Made by a program: the position numbers and the translations under genes. From Reyranella humidisoli (GTDB lineage Bacteria; Pseudomonadota; Alphaproteobacteria; Reyranellales; Reyranellaceae), in assembly GCF_019039055.1 (NCBI RefSeq), contig NZ_JAHOPB010000001.1, forward strand, positions 3,384,001 to 3,448,000: a stretch of DNA of 64,000 bases, given 5' to 3'. This document shows, in pieces, positions 40,817-48,809 of this stretch. The notes under the pieces are model-generated. The model saw nothing but the letters and a program-made list of their open reading frames with translations. It did no database searches and was not told the DNA's origin. How positions within the stretch are numbered: position 1 is the stretch's first letter; each line of letters opens with the position of its first letter.

Positions 40817-40842
40817 GCAACCGGTCCGGGCGGTACCACGTT
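40817..40842 (+). promoter_or_regulatory. GSR-like promoter with GCAAC -35 (N17) before egtB
   Basis: GCAAC at 40817-40821 and CGTT at 40839-40842 with 17 bases between. The egtB GTG start at 40861 follows within 20 bases and its GGAGG ribosome site is in that gap, so the leader would be very short (about 12-14 bases). Confidence 0.6.
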
Positions 40843-40860
40843 AGGCGGTGCGGAGGTCCA

Positions 40861-42045
40861 GTGCCCAATCTCACGATGCCACCCGTGCAGGCGCGCGGCC
40901 TCGATCGCTTTCGCGCAGTTCGTTCGCGTACTGAGGAACTTGCCGCGCCCCTGTCGGCGGAAGACCAGACGGTCCAGTCGATGCCCGACGCCAGCCCGAC
41001 GAAGTGGCATCTCGCGCACACGACATGGTTCTTCGAGACGTTCGTCCTGCGTCCGCACGCGAGCGGCTATCGGCCCTTCGACCCGGCTTTCGAGTATCTC
41101 TTCAACTCCTACTACGAGGCTGTCGGACCGCGGCATCCGCGGCCGCAACGCGGGATGATCACCCGGCCGGGCGCGGAGCAGGTGCTCAACTATCGGCGCT
41201 ACGTCACCGGCGCCATGCTCGACTTTTTAACGCACGACCGTCGTTGCGACGAATTGGTCGAACTGGGGTTGAATCACGAGCAGCAGCACCAGGAACTGAT
41301 CCTGATGGACATCAAGCACGCGCTGTCGGTGAACCCGCTGCGGCCGGCCTACCGTGCGGCGACACCGCGCGCGGTGCTTGTGCCGCAGGCCGTTGCGTGG
41401 CGCGAGTTCGAAGGCGGGCTGGTCGAGGTCGGCCACGGCGGACACGGGTTTGCCTTCGACAATGAGGGACCGAGGCATCGCACATGGCTGGACGCCTTTG
41501 CCATTGCGATGCGCCCCGTCACGTGCGGCGAGTATCTCGCGTTCATGGAAGATGGGGGGTACCGGCGCGCGGAGTTCTGGCTGTCGGCGGGATGGGAATG
41601 CGTGAACAGCCGAGGGTGGGAGGCGCCTCTTTACTGGGAGAACAAGGACGGTGCCTGGCACGTCTTCACCCTGTCGGGCCTTGAGCCCGTGGATCCCTCG
41701 CGCTCCGTGTGCCACGTGAGCGCCTTCGAGGCGGCAGCCTTTGCCAAGTGGGCGGGCAAGCGGTTGCCGCGCGAGGCCGAATGGGAGACGGCGGCGGGCG
41801 TCCTGCAGGGCAGCGGTGAAGTCTGGGAATGGACCGCGAGTCCCTACGTCGCCTACCCGGGCTACCGTGAGCCGCCCGGCGCGATCGGCGAATACAACGG
41901 CAAGTTCATGGCCAGCCAGATGGTGTTGCGCGGCGGCTGCAGCGCGACGCCCGAGGGCCATGTCCGGCCGACCTATCGCAATTTCTTTCCGCCCGACGCG
42001 CGTTGGATGTTCGGTGGAATCCGTTTGGCGGAGGATCTTCGATGA
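40861..42045 (+). CDS. egtB: Ergothioneine biosynthesis sulfoxide synthase EgtB
   Basis: A 394-residue non-haem iron enzyme that joins hercynine with cysteine or gamma-glutamylcysteine using O2. The iron-ligand histidines appear in KWHLAHTTWFFE (H50) and NHEQQHQELIL (H139, H143), matching the His/His/His facial triad of known EgtB. The C-terminal half is the FGE-sulfatase (SUMF1) domain, with GEYLAFMEDGGYRRAEFW and VLRGGCSATPEGHVRPTYRN. The GTG start is decided by GGAGG four bases upstream. The stop overlaps egtD as ATGA. A GSR-like promoter is upstream. Confidence 0.93.
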   Translation: MPNLTMPPVQARGLDRFRAVRSRTEELAAPLSAEDQTVQSMPDASPTKWHLAHTTWFFETFVLRPHASGYRPFDPAFEYLFNSYYEAVGPRHPRPQRGMITRPGAEQVLNYRRYVTGAMLDFLTHDRRCDELVELGLNHEQQHQELILMDIKHALSVNPLRPAYRAATPRAVLVPQAVAWREFEGGLVEVGHGGHGFAFDNEGPRHRTWLDAFAIAMRPVTCGEYLAFMEDGGYRRAEFWLSAGWECVNSRGWEAPLYWENKDGAWHVFTLSGLEPVDPSRSVCHVSAFEAAAFAKWAGKRLPREAEWETAAGVLQGSGEVWEWTASPYVAYPGYREPPGAIGEYNGKFMASQMVLRGGCSATPEGHVRPTYRNFFPPDARWMFGGIRLAEDLR

Positions 42046-43001
42046 ACGTGCCGCTTCTCGCGCTCGACGACGGCGCGCGCGCCGATCGGGCGGATTTCCG
42101 CCGCGCCGTGCTCGCCGGTCTCGGCGGCGTTCCGCGCGCCATCCCGGCCAAGTATCTGTACGACGCCCGGGGATCGGCCCTGTTCGATGAGATCTGCGAG
42201 CTGCCGGAGTATTATCCAACGCGGACGGAGACTTCGATCCTGCGCGCCTGCGCCGGTGAGGTCGCCCGGCTCGCGGGACCCGGCTGCGCGCTGATCGAGT
42301 TCGGCAGCGGATCGAGCGTGAAAACACGCATCCTGCTCGATGCGATGCACGATCTCCACGCCTACGTGCCGATCGACATTTCACGCGAGCATCTCGACGC
42401 GGCGGCGGCCCGCCTGCGCAACGACTATGAGGGGCTTCAGATCGATCCGGTGACCGGCGACTACATGCAGCTGGAGTGCCTGCCGCCGGCGATCGACAGA
42501 GCCCGGCGCATCGGCTTCTTTCCCGGCTCGACCATCGGCAACCTGACGCCGGAGGAGGCGGTGCTCTTTCTGCGCCGCGCGCGCCGCATGCTGCGCGCCG
42601 ACGGGGCACTGGTGCTGGGCGTCGACCTCCGCAAGGATCCGAAGCGCCTGCACGATGCCTACAACGATTCGGCCGGAGTCACCGCGCAGTTCACCCTGAA
42701 CCTGTTGCGGCGCATGAACCGCGAACTGGACGCCAATTTCGATCTTTCGACCTGTGCGCACGACGCGTTCTACAACGAGGCCGAGGGGCGGATCGAAATC
42801 TACTTCCGCAGTCTTCGTGACCAGATCGTCAGGGTGGCCGATCGCCGCTTCGTGTTCGCCGAGGGCGAACGGGTCCACACCGAATATTCCTACAAGTACG
42901 ACGAGGCTGGCATTGCGGCTCTGGCGCAGAAGGGCGGCTTTTCGATCGAACGCTCCTGGATCGATCCCGCACGCCTGTTCGCCGTCGTCTTCCTGAAATA
43001 G
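42042..43001 (+). CDS. egtD: L-histidine N-alpha-methyltransferase EgtD
   Basis: A 319-residue SAM-dependent enzyme that trimethylates histidine to hercynine, the first step to ergothioneine. Recognised motifs are IPAKYLYDARGSALFDEICE, YYPTRTET, the SAM loop EFGSGSSVKTR, FPGSTIGNLTPEEA (substrate Asn) and HTEYSYKYDEAGI, with the Glu and Ser that hold the amino group of the substrate. It overlaps egtB by ATGA. egtA, egtC and egtE are not in the window, so the glutathione-independent or shared routes cannot be judged. Stress control by the upstream promoter is inferred. Confidence 0.95.
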   Translation: MNVPLLALDDGARADRADFRRAVLAGLGGVPRAIPAKYLYDARGSALFDEICELPEYYPTRTETSILRACAGEVARLAGPGCALIEFGSGSSVKTRILLDAMHDLHAYVPIDISREHLDAAAARLRNDYEGLQIDPVTGDYMQLECLPPAIDRARRIGFFPGSTIGNLTPEEAVLFLRRARRMLRADGALVLGVDLRKDPKRLHDAYNDSAGVTAQFTLNLLRRMNRELDANFDLSTCAHDAFYNEAEGRIEIYFRSLRDQIVRVADRRFVFAEGERVHTEYSYKYDEAGIAALAQKGGFSIERSWIDPARLFAVVFLK

Positions 43002-43017
43002 CCCCCTGAAACAGGCA

Positions 43018-43103
43018 GCCCGCCCCTGAGCGGGTCAGGAGCGGGCTTGGAGTAGAGCCAGACGGGGAGAGAGGTGTTGCTGAGCGGGGGCAGAGGCAAC
43101 ACC
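43018..43103. terminator. Two strong hairpins between convergent genes
   Basis: The first (43018-43046) has arms GCCCGC-C-CCTGA and TCAGG-A-GCGGGC around a five-base loop, so 11 pairs with one mismatch. The second (43073-43103) pairs GGTGTTGC with GCAACACC, 8 base pairs, around a 15-base loop. They lie in the 180-base gap between the stops of egtD (+) and the amidohydrolase (-). Neither has a good U-tract. They probably act as a two-way transcription barrier. The remaining gap (43104-43181) holds no visible gene. Confidence 0.55.
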
Positions 43104-43181
43104 AATTATCTGGCCATGAACGAGAAACGCCGGCCGCACCATGAAAGTTGCAAACCGTTCAAAAAAAAGATCGATTCTGCC

Positions 43182-44330
43182 CTAAGCTCTTGAATTCACG
43201 TCACTAATAGGATGCCACCAACGGCCAGCCAGCACGACCCCGACTGAAAGGAGTCGCCTGTCGCCGATCAGCGTCTCGCCGATCGAATCGGCGTAATCGA
43301 ACCTGCCGCTGGCCTGGTCTATCACCGTCGCCTCGCCGACGCTGCCGACCTTCAGCGTGCCGATCTCGGGCCGATTGATCGCGGCGGCGGCATTCACGGT
43401 CGCGAGCCTGATCACGGTCGGCAGGTCGACGCCGAGGCACAGGAACTTCGACATGGTCGTCAGCAGGTCGAAGGCCGGGCCTTCGATCGAGATCGCATGG
43501 ACGTCGGAGGAGATCACGTCGGGCAGGAAACCCGCCGCCAGCATCTTGCGCGTCGTGCCGAAGCCGAAGGAACCGCCGCCATGGCCGATGTCGAAGATCA
43601 CGCCGCGCTCGCGCGCCGCCAGGATCTCGTCGCGCACGTTACCGCCGGGCGTGACCGGCGCGTTGGGGAAGGGGCGGAAGCAGTGGGTCAGGATGTCGCC
43701 GCGGCGCAGGCGGCTCACGACCTCGAGCCGCGACGGCGGCGGCGAGTCGAGATGCGCCATCAGCGGCAGGCCCGTCTCCTCGGCGACGTCGAGGGCGATG
43801 TCGAGCGGCATGATGCCGGAATCGCCGCTCGCCGACTTTCCGACACGCACCTTCACGCCGAGGATCAGGTCCTTGTGCTCGCGCGCCACGCGAACGGCCT
43901 CGCGCGCATCGAGCAGCCTCATGTCTGCGGCTTCGCCCACCATCACCGCCTTGGAGAAGGCGAAGATGCCGGGGAACGAGACGTTGAGGAACGGCAGGAT
44001 GCGGACCGGCGAGGTCTCGATCACGTGCTTGCGGAAGCCGTGGAAGTTGCCGGGGCCTGCGCTGCCGGCATCGATGAAGGTCGTGACGCCGCCGGTGCGC
44101 GCGACCAGCTCGGCCTCGACACCCAGCGAGGTACCGCCCCAGTAGACGTGCGTGTGCAGGTCGATCAGACCCGGCGACACGATCTTGCCCGAGACGTCGC
44201 GTGTGTCCTTGCCCGCGAGGCCGTCGCCGATCGCGGCGACCTTGCCGCCGGCGAAGGCGATGTCGGTCACCTTGTCGATTCCCTGCGAGGGATCGATGAC
44301 GCGGCCACCCTTGAGGACCAAATCGTTCAT
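43182..44330 (-). CDS. Amidohydrolase/deacetylase family metallohydrolase
   Basis: A 382-residue amidohydrolase of the dihydroorotase-like EF_0837/AHA_3915 type. The first metal-binding motif is SPGLIDLHTHVYWG; a carboxylated lysine is likely in GVKVRVGKSA, later histidines in MAHLDSPPP and ILTHCFRPFPN, and the catalytic Asp in VISSDVHAIS. The N-terminal beta sandwich strand LVLKGGRVIDPSQGIDKV is standard. The ATG follows GGAAGG. Members deacetylate or hydrolyse cyclic ureas or N-acyl amino acids; the substrate is unknown. The next gene on the strand is 26 bases upstream. Confidence 0.87.
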   Translation of the reverse strand: MNDLVLKGGRVIDPSQGIDKVTDIAFAGGKVAAIGDGLAGKDTRDVSGKIVSPGLIDLHTHVYWGGTSLGVEAELVARTGGVTTFIDAGSAGPGNFHGFRKHVIETSPVRILPFLNVSFPGIFAFSKAVMVGEAADMRLLDAREAVRVAREHKDLILGVKVRVGKSASGDSGIMPLDIALDVAEETGLPLMAHLDSPPPSRLEVVSRLRRGDILTHCFRPFPNAPVTPGGNVRDEILAARERGVIFDIGHGGGSFGFGTTRKMLAAGFLPDVISSDVHAISIEGPAFDLLTTMSKFLCLGVDLPTVIRLATVNAAAAINRPEIGTLKVGSVGEATVIDQASGRFDYADSIGETLIGDRRLLSVGVVLAGRWWHPISDVNSRA

Positions 44331-44355
44331 GCTCGTTTCTTCCTTCCAACACTTG

Positions 44356-45567
44356 TCACTTGGACATTCTACTCCACGCGCGTCCCAAGTCCCCCGCGCG
44401 GGGCAGCACAAGCTCATCGAGGCCGAGCCAGTCAGCCATCAGTCGAAGCTCCTCGCGCATCGGTACCGACACGTCGCGCGCCTCGACGCCGGCTTCGAGA
44501 TGGGCGGCCGGCGCCAGCAGCTTCGAGTTGGCGCGGTCCGCCTTGAGGTCGACGCGGCCGACCAGCCGGTCGCCCAGCAGGAAGGGCAGCACGTAATAGC
44601 CGTGCTTGCGCTTGGCGACGGGCGTGTAGATTTCGATGCGATAGAAGAAGTCGAAGATCCGCTCCGTGCGGTCGCGTTCCCAGACCAGCGGATCGAACGG
44701 CGCCAGCAGGGCGCGCGCCTCGATACGGCGAGGCTGGCGCGCCGCGGGATCGAGATAGGCCGGCCGGTTCCAGCCCTCGACCTCGACCGGCAACAGTTCG
44801 CCCGCCTCGACGAGTTCGGCCAGCCGCGCCTTGGTGTCGGCGACGGGCAGCCTGTAGTAGTCGCGCAAGTCGAATTCGGTGGCGACGCCCAGCGCGCGGG
44901 CCGAAAGCCGCAGCAGCTCGCGCTGTGCCTCCTCGGGCGAGGGCGTGGGCAGCGCCTGGATACTGGCCGGCAGCACACGCTCGGTGAGATCGTAGACCCG
45001 CTCGAAAGCGCCGCGCCGCGTCGCCGTCGTCACGATGCCGGCGAAGAACAGCCATTCGAGCGCGAGCTTGCCATCGTTCCAGCCCCACCACGGCCCGCGC
45101 TTGGGTCCTGCCGTGCTAAGGTCCGAGGCGGCGAGCGGCCCGCGATCCTCGACCTCGCGGCGGACCTCTTCGATGTAGGCAGCCTTCTCGCGCGCGAATG
45201 TTTGCAGACCGCCCTTGCTGATGCCGGCGGCGGCGCGTTCCATGCGCCAGCGCAACAGCGGCTGCGAGGCGAGCGGCAGCAGCGACGCCTCGTGCGCCCA
45301 GAACTCGAACAGCCCGCGGCGGCTCTTGCGACCCCAGGCCAGTCGGTCGAGATGGGCGCTGTCGTAGTTTCCGAGTCGCGAGAACAGCGGCAGATAGTGG
45401 GCGCGCGTCAGCACGTTGACCGAATCGATCTGCAGGAGGCCCAGCCGGTCGACGGCGCGCTTCACATGGCCGAGATTTGCCGCACCGTCGGGCCGCTCGA
45501 TACCGAAACCCTGGGCCGCCAGCGCAATGCGCCGAGCGGCGGCGGCTGAAACTCTCTGACGCTTCAC
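44356..45567 (-). CDS. YcaQ-like winged-helix DNA glycosylase
   Basis: A 403-residue protein of the AlkX/YcaQ-AlkZ family that unhooks bulky or crosslinked bases from DNA. The family segment GLLQIDSVNVLTRAHYLPLF contains the QxD catalytic motif; the C-terminal part has GYYVLPFLLGDRLVGRVDLK and the DLVWERDR-like LVWERDRTERIFDFFYR. The start is taken as GTG at 45567 before the basic VKRQRVSAAAARRIAL; longer frames upstream overlap the next gene region without support. It is followed by the amidohydrolase on the same strand; no pathway link is seen. Confidence 0.88.
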   Translation of the reverse strand: MKRQRVSAAAARRIALAAQGFGIERPDGAANLGHVKRAVDRLGLLQIDSVNVLTRAHYLPLFSRLGNYDSAHLDRLAWGRKSRRGLFEFWAHEASLLPLASQPLLRWRMERAAAGISKGGLQTFAREKAAYIEEVRREVEDRGPLAASDLSTAGPKRGPWWGWNDGKLALEWLFFAGIVTTATRRGAFERVYDLTERVLPASIQALPTPSPEEAQRELLRLSARALGVATEFDLRDYYRLPVADTKARLAELVEAGELLPVEVEGWNRPAYLDPAARQPRRIEARALLAPFDPLVWERDRTERIFDFFYRIEIYTPVAKRKHGYYVLPFLLGDRLVGRVDLKADRANSKLLAPAAHLEAGVEARDVSVPMREELRLMADWLGLDELVLPRAGDLGRAWSRMSK

Positions 45568-45671
45568 CAACGATGCCCCGCTTTGCCGGAGCGCAGAGTT
45601 GCCGATGCCGACCGCAGGCGCAACCGCTCCGCACGGCAGCCGGCTACGCCACCTTTGCCCGCGTGGTGGAT

Positions 45672-46727
45672 TCAGTTCGGCTTGACCATGGCCTTGAGCG
45701 CCTGCTCGTCGATGAACTTGGCCAGCAGCTCGGCGCCCAGTGCCGACCAGTGGGCACCGGTGGGTGAAAAGAGGTCCGCCTTGTTGCCCTTGTAGCTGTT
45801 GACCAGGTCCATGGAGTCGAGCACGGGCACGCCCATCTCGCGCGCCACGACGGCGCCTTCGCGCGAATAGCGCAGCAGCAGCCGGTTCTGCCCGATCTCG
45901 TGGATCCCGCCCATGATCACGTACAGTGGCTTGGCGTTGTTCCTGCGAATCAGTTCGATGAACTCGCGCAGGGTTCGGTCGAAGTTTTCGCGAATCTCCG
46001 GAACGATCGGATATTCCGGCACCGGCGCGGGGTTGGGGGGCGGCGCAAACAGGTTCAGGTATTCTAGATAGCGGACAATCATCGAGTTGCGCTTCAGCCA
46101 GCGCGATTGATCGAGGTTCGTCGCGAAAAGGCCATGCTTGCCGGAGTCGACGGCTTGTTTGAGGTCGATTCCTTCTCTGGCGAGGTGCCCGGCATTGGCC
46201 TCCTCGTTGAGACCCGAGTAGATGATCACAACGTCCGGCTTGAGCCGCGGCAAGTCGCGCTTTGCCCGTGCCAACTCCTGGCCGATCGACCAGACGATCG
46301 CTCCGGCGTTGAGGACCTGGGACTTTGGCCCGGCATACTTCCGCAGCTCTTCCTGCAGGCGGATCGGCCATGCCTGGTCGGTTTCGAGGTTGAAGCAGAA
46401 GGTGGTCGAGCCGCCGTAGGCGATCACGCGGATCGAGTTCGGCGGTTTCGGCTCGAAGACGTCCTCCTTGTTGCGGAAGCCGTGATTGTTCGTCTCGGAG
46501 TTGGAGTTGTAGGCATTGGTCGAATGGATGGCGCCCAGTTCGGCGTCGTAGCTCCAGAGGCCGTAGGTCTTGCCCGGCACGCCGTACTTGAAGTGCATGA
46601 TCGCGTAGCCTGCACCCTCGATCGCCAGGATGGCGGCGAGGGGAAAGCCGATCATGAGGATCAGGCTGAAGAGTATCTTTTTCCAGAGCGGCAGGTTGGC
46701 TGTCGTCGTCTTCGCCGATTGCGTCAT
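45672..46727 (-). CDS. Membrane-anchored SGNH/GDSL-type hydrolase
   Basis: A 351-residue protein with an N-terminal transmembrane anchor (ILFSLILMIGFPLAAILAI) and an extracytoplasmic SGNH hydrolase domain. Block I is visible as VIAYGGSTTFCFN, the Gly/Asn region as NAGAIVWSIGQEL and IIYSGLNEEANAG, and block V as FSPTGAHWSALGAELL with the catalytic His. Such enzymes deacetylate or acylate polysaccharides or peptidoglycan. The substrate is not known, but distance to the surface polysaccharide cluster (8 kb) leaves a role in glycan trimming open. Confidence 0.85.
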   Translation of the reverse strand: MTQSAKTTTANLPLWKKILFSLILMIGFPLAAILAIEGAGYAIMHFKYGVPGKTYGLWSYDAELGAIHSTNAYNSNSETNNHGFRNKEDVFEPKPPNSIRVIAYGGSTTFCFNLETDQAWPIRLQEELRKYAGPKSQVLNAGAIVWSIGQELARAKRDLPRLKPDVVIIYSGLNEEANAGHLAREGIDLKQAVDSGKHGLFATNLDQSRWLKRNSMIVRYLEYLNLFAPPPNPAPVPEYPIVPEIRENFDRTLREFIELIRRNNAKPLYVIMGGIHEIGQNRLLLRYSREGAVVAREMGVPVLDSMDLVNSYKGNKADLFSPTGAHWSALGAELLAKFIDEQALKAMVKPN

Positions 46728-46805
46728 GCGTTTCGTCCCACGCCCCCACCCAATGCGTCGCGACTATCGGTTAGCGGGCGGCGGCATTCAACAAGGCATG
46801 CCCCT

Positions 46806-47066
46806 CTATTTGCCCTCGAGCCGCCGCAGAGCCTTTTCGACCGCCTCGGCCTGGCGGTTGGAGACGTGTCCATTGGCCTTGAATTCGAGGACGACCTTCC
46901 TGAGGAACGGGCTTCGCTCGGTGTGAAGTGCTGCGCGCTTCATCAGGCCTTCGTGGATATGGGCGGGCCCGCGATTGCGGGCGTCGCGCCGGGCACGAAA
47001 GATCTTCACCGCTATGGCGACGACAAGCGCCGTGACGACGACGATGAGGATTTCCGTCAACTGCAT
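46806..47066 (-). CDS. Small membrane protein with charged C-terminal helix
   Basis: An 86-residue protein: one N-terminal helix (MQLTEILIVVVTALVVAIAV) and a basic cytoplasmic part (KIFRARRDARNRG, RKVVLEFKANGHVSNRQAEA). A GTG 9 bases upstream (47075) is a possible alternative start. Its first 10 bases overlap the end of the aldo/keto reductase gene upstream on the same strand, so it is probably translated from that transcript. Function unknown. Confidence 0.55.
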   Translation of the reverse strand: MQLTEILIVVVTALVVAIAVKIFRARRDARNRGPAHIHEGLMKRAALHTERSPFLRKVVLEFKANGHVSNRQAEAVEKALRRLEGK

Positions 47067-47890
47067 GATTTCCACGCGGCCATATTGGTAGTGAGATGAT
47101 CGGCCCCGAACATGGAGCAGACGAGCGCCTCGCAGCGGCACGCGTCGCCGAGCGCGGGCAGCAGGGCGGCAAGGGTGGTCAGCGGCCTGTCCATCTCCTT
47201 CTGCCGGCGCATGAAGCCGAAGGGCGAATGGGCGACGAAGCGGACGCTGCGCCATTCCTGCGGCAGGGACAGCAGCGTGTCGCTTACGGGCACCTGAACG
47301 ACCGCGTCGGCCAGCAGATCCTTGCCGGCCAGATGTTCCAGTCCCTGGAGCAGATCGCCCTCCACAGAGAAGCCGAAGCGGCGGATGGTGCCGGCACGCT
47401 GAAGCTCCCTGAACCATGTGCCGACTTCTTCAAGACCCGGCCGCTCGGGTGAGAAATTGTGCAGCAGCAGATCGTCGATGTAGGACGCGCCGAGTTCGTC
47501 GAGGCTCGTCTTCAGGCTGCCGGCCAGACTCTCGATCTCGTAGGTACGGACCGGCTGGAAGCTCTCGGAACTGGCAACGCGCTGCACCTGCGCCTTGAGA
47601 CCCGGTGCGAAGGCGAGCAGGGATCTCGCAACGGACTTCGCGAGACCGAGCAGGGGTGTATTGCGCACCGGCAAGATGCCGCACTTGGTGACGATGCGAA
47701 GGTCTTCGCGGCGATGCTTGCGGAGAGCATTGCCGACGACGCGTTCGGCCTCGCCCCAGCCGTAGGATCGCGCGGTGTCGAAATGGCGGACACCCGCGGC
47801 GAGCGCGCGTTCGAGCGCAGCGGTGCCGGCGCGTCGGGAGACCCGTCCCATGATGGCGGCGGTGCCGAAACCGAGGGCCGGGATGGTCAT
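47057..47890 (-). CDS. Aldo/keto reductase
   Basis: A 277-residue TIM-barrel aldo/keto reductase: ALGFGTAAIMGRVSRRAG, RHFDTARSYGWGEAERVVG (catalytic Asp and Tyr), RIVTKCGI (catalytic Lys) and YIDDLLLHNFSPERPG (His). The family's C-terminal NADPH-binding loop (GAxxxxxxxxN) is recognisable only as CSMFGADHLTTN. It overlaps the PhyH-like gene by four bases (ATGA), so these two enzymes are produced together: an oxygenase making or removing a hydroxyl and a reductase acting on the carbonyl would be a reasonable pair. Confidence 0.88.
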   Translation of the reverse strand: MTIPALGFGTAAIMGRVSRRAGTAALERALAAGVRHFDTARSYGWGEAERVVGNALRKHRREDLRIVTKCGILPVRNTPLLGLAKSVARSLLAFAPGLKAQVQRVASSESFQPVRTYEIESLAGSLKTSLDELGASYIDDLLLHNFSPERPGLEEVGTWFRELQRAGTIRRFGFSVEGDLLQGLEHLAGKDLLADAVVQVPVSDTLLSLPQEWRSVRFVAHSPFGFMRRQKEMDRPLTTLAALLPALGDACRCEALVCSMFGADHLTTNMAAWKSCS

Positions 47891-48780
47891 TGGTAGCGCA
47901 ACTGCAGCATCAGCCGGTCGCCGGCCTCGGGCGGCAGGGCCTTGTGATAGCAGGAAGCGTCTTCGAGGAAGCCGAAGCCGGCCGGTCCTTCGAGGGTGCG
48001 CTCCGCTTCGCGCCCGTAGGTTCGAAGCGCTTCGGCATCGCTGAGGCGCGCGCTGCCCAGCAGGTGCCCGAGGCGCTTGCGCCGGCTGCTTCCTGCAATC
48101 AGTGCGTGGGCGCCGTTCTTCGCGGTCGTGTCGAGCAGGTAGAAGTTGGCGTACATGAAATTGAAGCCGTCGACATCGTAGTGATAGTCGATGGTCTGGG
48201 AGGCCTTGCGCCGCTGCTCGGCGGAGAGCTGATTGGCCAGGCTCCAGAACAGCCAACTCGAGACCTGCCGCGGGCGGTAGCCCAGGAATAGCGACGCGGC
48301 TTCGTAGAGGTAGGCGTCGGCGGCGATCGCGCGGATTAACGGCAGTCTCGAAGAGTCCTGGACCGTGACGATCGCGAACTTGCCGCGCGCCTCCGAGAGC
48401 GTGGCGTAGGTGCCGGCCGGCTTGTCATCGACGTGAAGCGGCAGGCTGCGCGCCTGATCCTGCAAGGCGGCCACGGCTGCGTCATCGAGTTGCGGCCCGG
48501 GCGAGTAGGAGTGCCGCCGAATCTCCTCGACCTGCTCGGCGGCGTTCCGCGACGGAAGGACGTGATTCGAGCGCGCGACGTCGATCGTCGAATTGGCCGG
48601 CTTGTAGAGGTCGCCGACCTGGAGCGGCGTCGTCCGGACGACGACGTCCTTCAGGCGGTTGAGGGCGGAATAGGCATCGCGCACGGTCGCGAACCGGCCC
48701 AGCGCATAGTGGGGTTCGCGCAGGACTTTGCCCGCCAAACGCCCGAAGCGCTCGAAGTGTCGAGAGCCGAAGCCTGCCAT
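47887..48780 (-). CDS. PhyH-like Fe(II)/2-oxoglutarate dioxygenase
   Basis: A 297-residue protein with a double-stranded beta-helix dioxygenase core. The HxD metal motif is seen in TIDYHYDVDGFNFMYANFYL and the distal His in CYHKALPPEAGDRLMLQLRY, which also carries the Arg that binds 2-oxoglutarate. The first 150 residues (with RFATVRDAYSALNRLKDVVV) are not recognisable. A GTG at 48789, with AGGA upstream, would add three residues and is an alternative start. Substrate unknown; the coupled aldo/keto reductase suggests a small-molecule pathway. It starts 30 bases after the amidase stop. Confidence 0.75.
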   Translation of the reverse strand: MAGFGSRHFERFGRLAGKVLREPHYALGRFATVRDAYSALNRLKDVVVRTTPLQVGDLYKPANSTIDVARSNHVLPSRNAAEQVEEIRRHSYSPGPQLDDAAVAALQDQARSLPLHVDDKPAGTYATLSEARGKFAIVTVQDSSRLPLIRAIAADAYLYEAASLFLGYRPRQVSSWLFWSLANQLSAEQRRKASQTIDYHYDVDGFNFMYANFYLLDTTAKNGAHALIAGSSRRKRLGHLLGSARLSDAEALRTYGREAERTLEGPAGFGFLEDASCYHKALPPEAGDRLMLQLRYQ

Positions 48781-48809
48781 GCCGGTCACTATGATCCTTG
48801 CGCCCGCCC

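Noticed and set aside
44356..46749. Single 797-codon reverse frame over the glycosylase and the region upstream
   Set aside because: The part above 45567 is a different frame over the SGNH hydrolase gene and has no family match. The YcaQ-like protein begins at its basic N-terminus.
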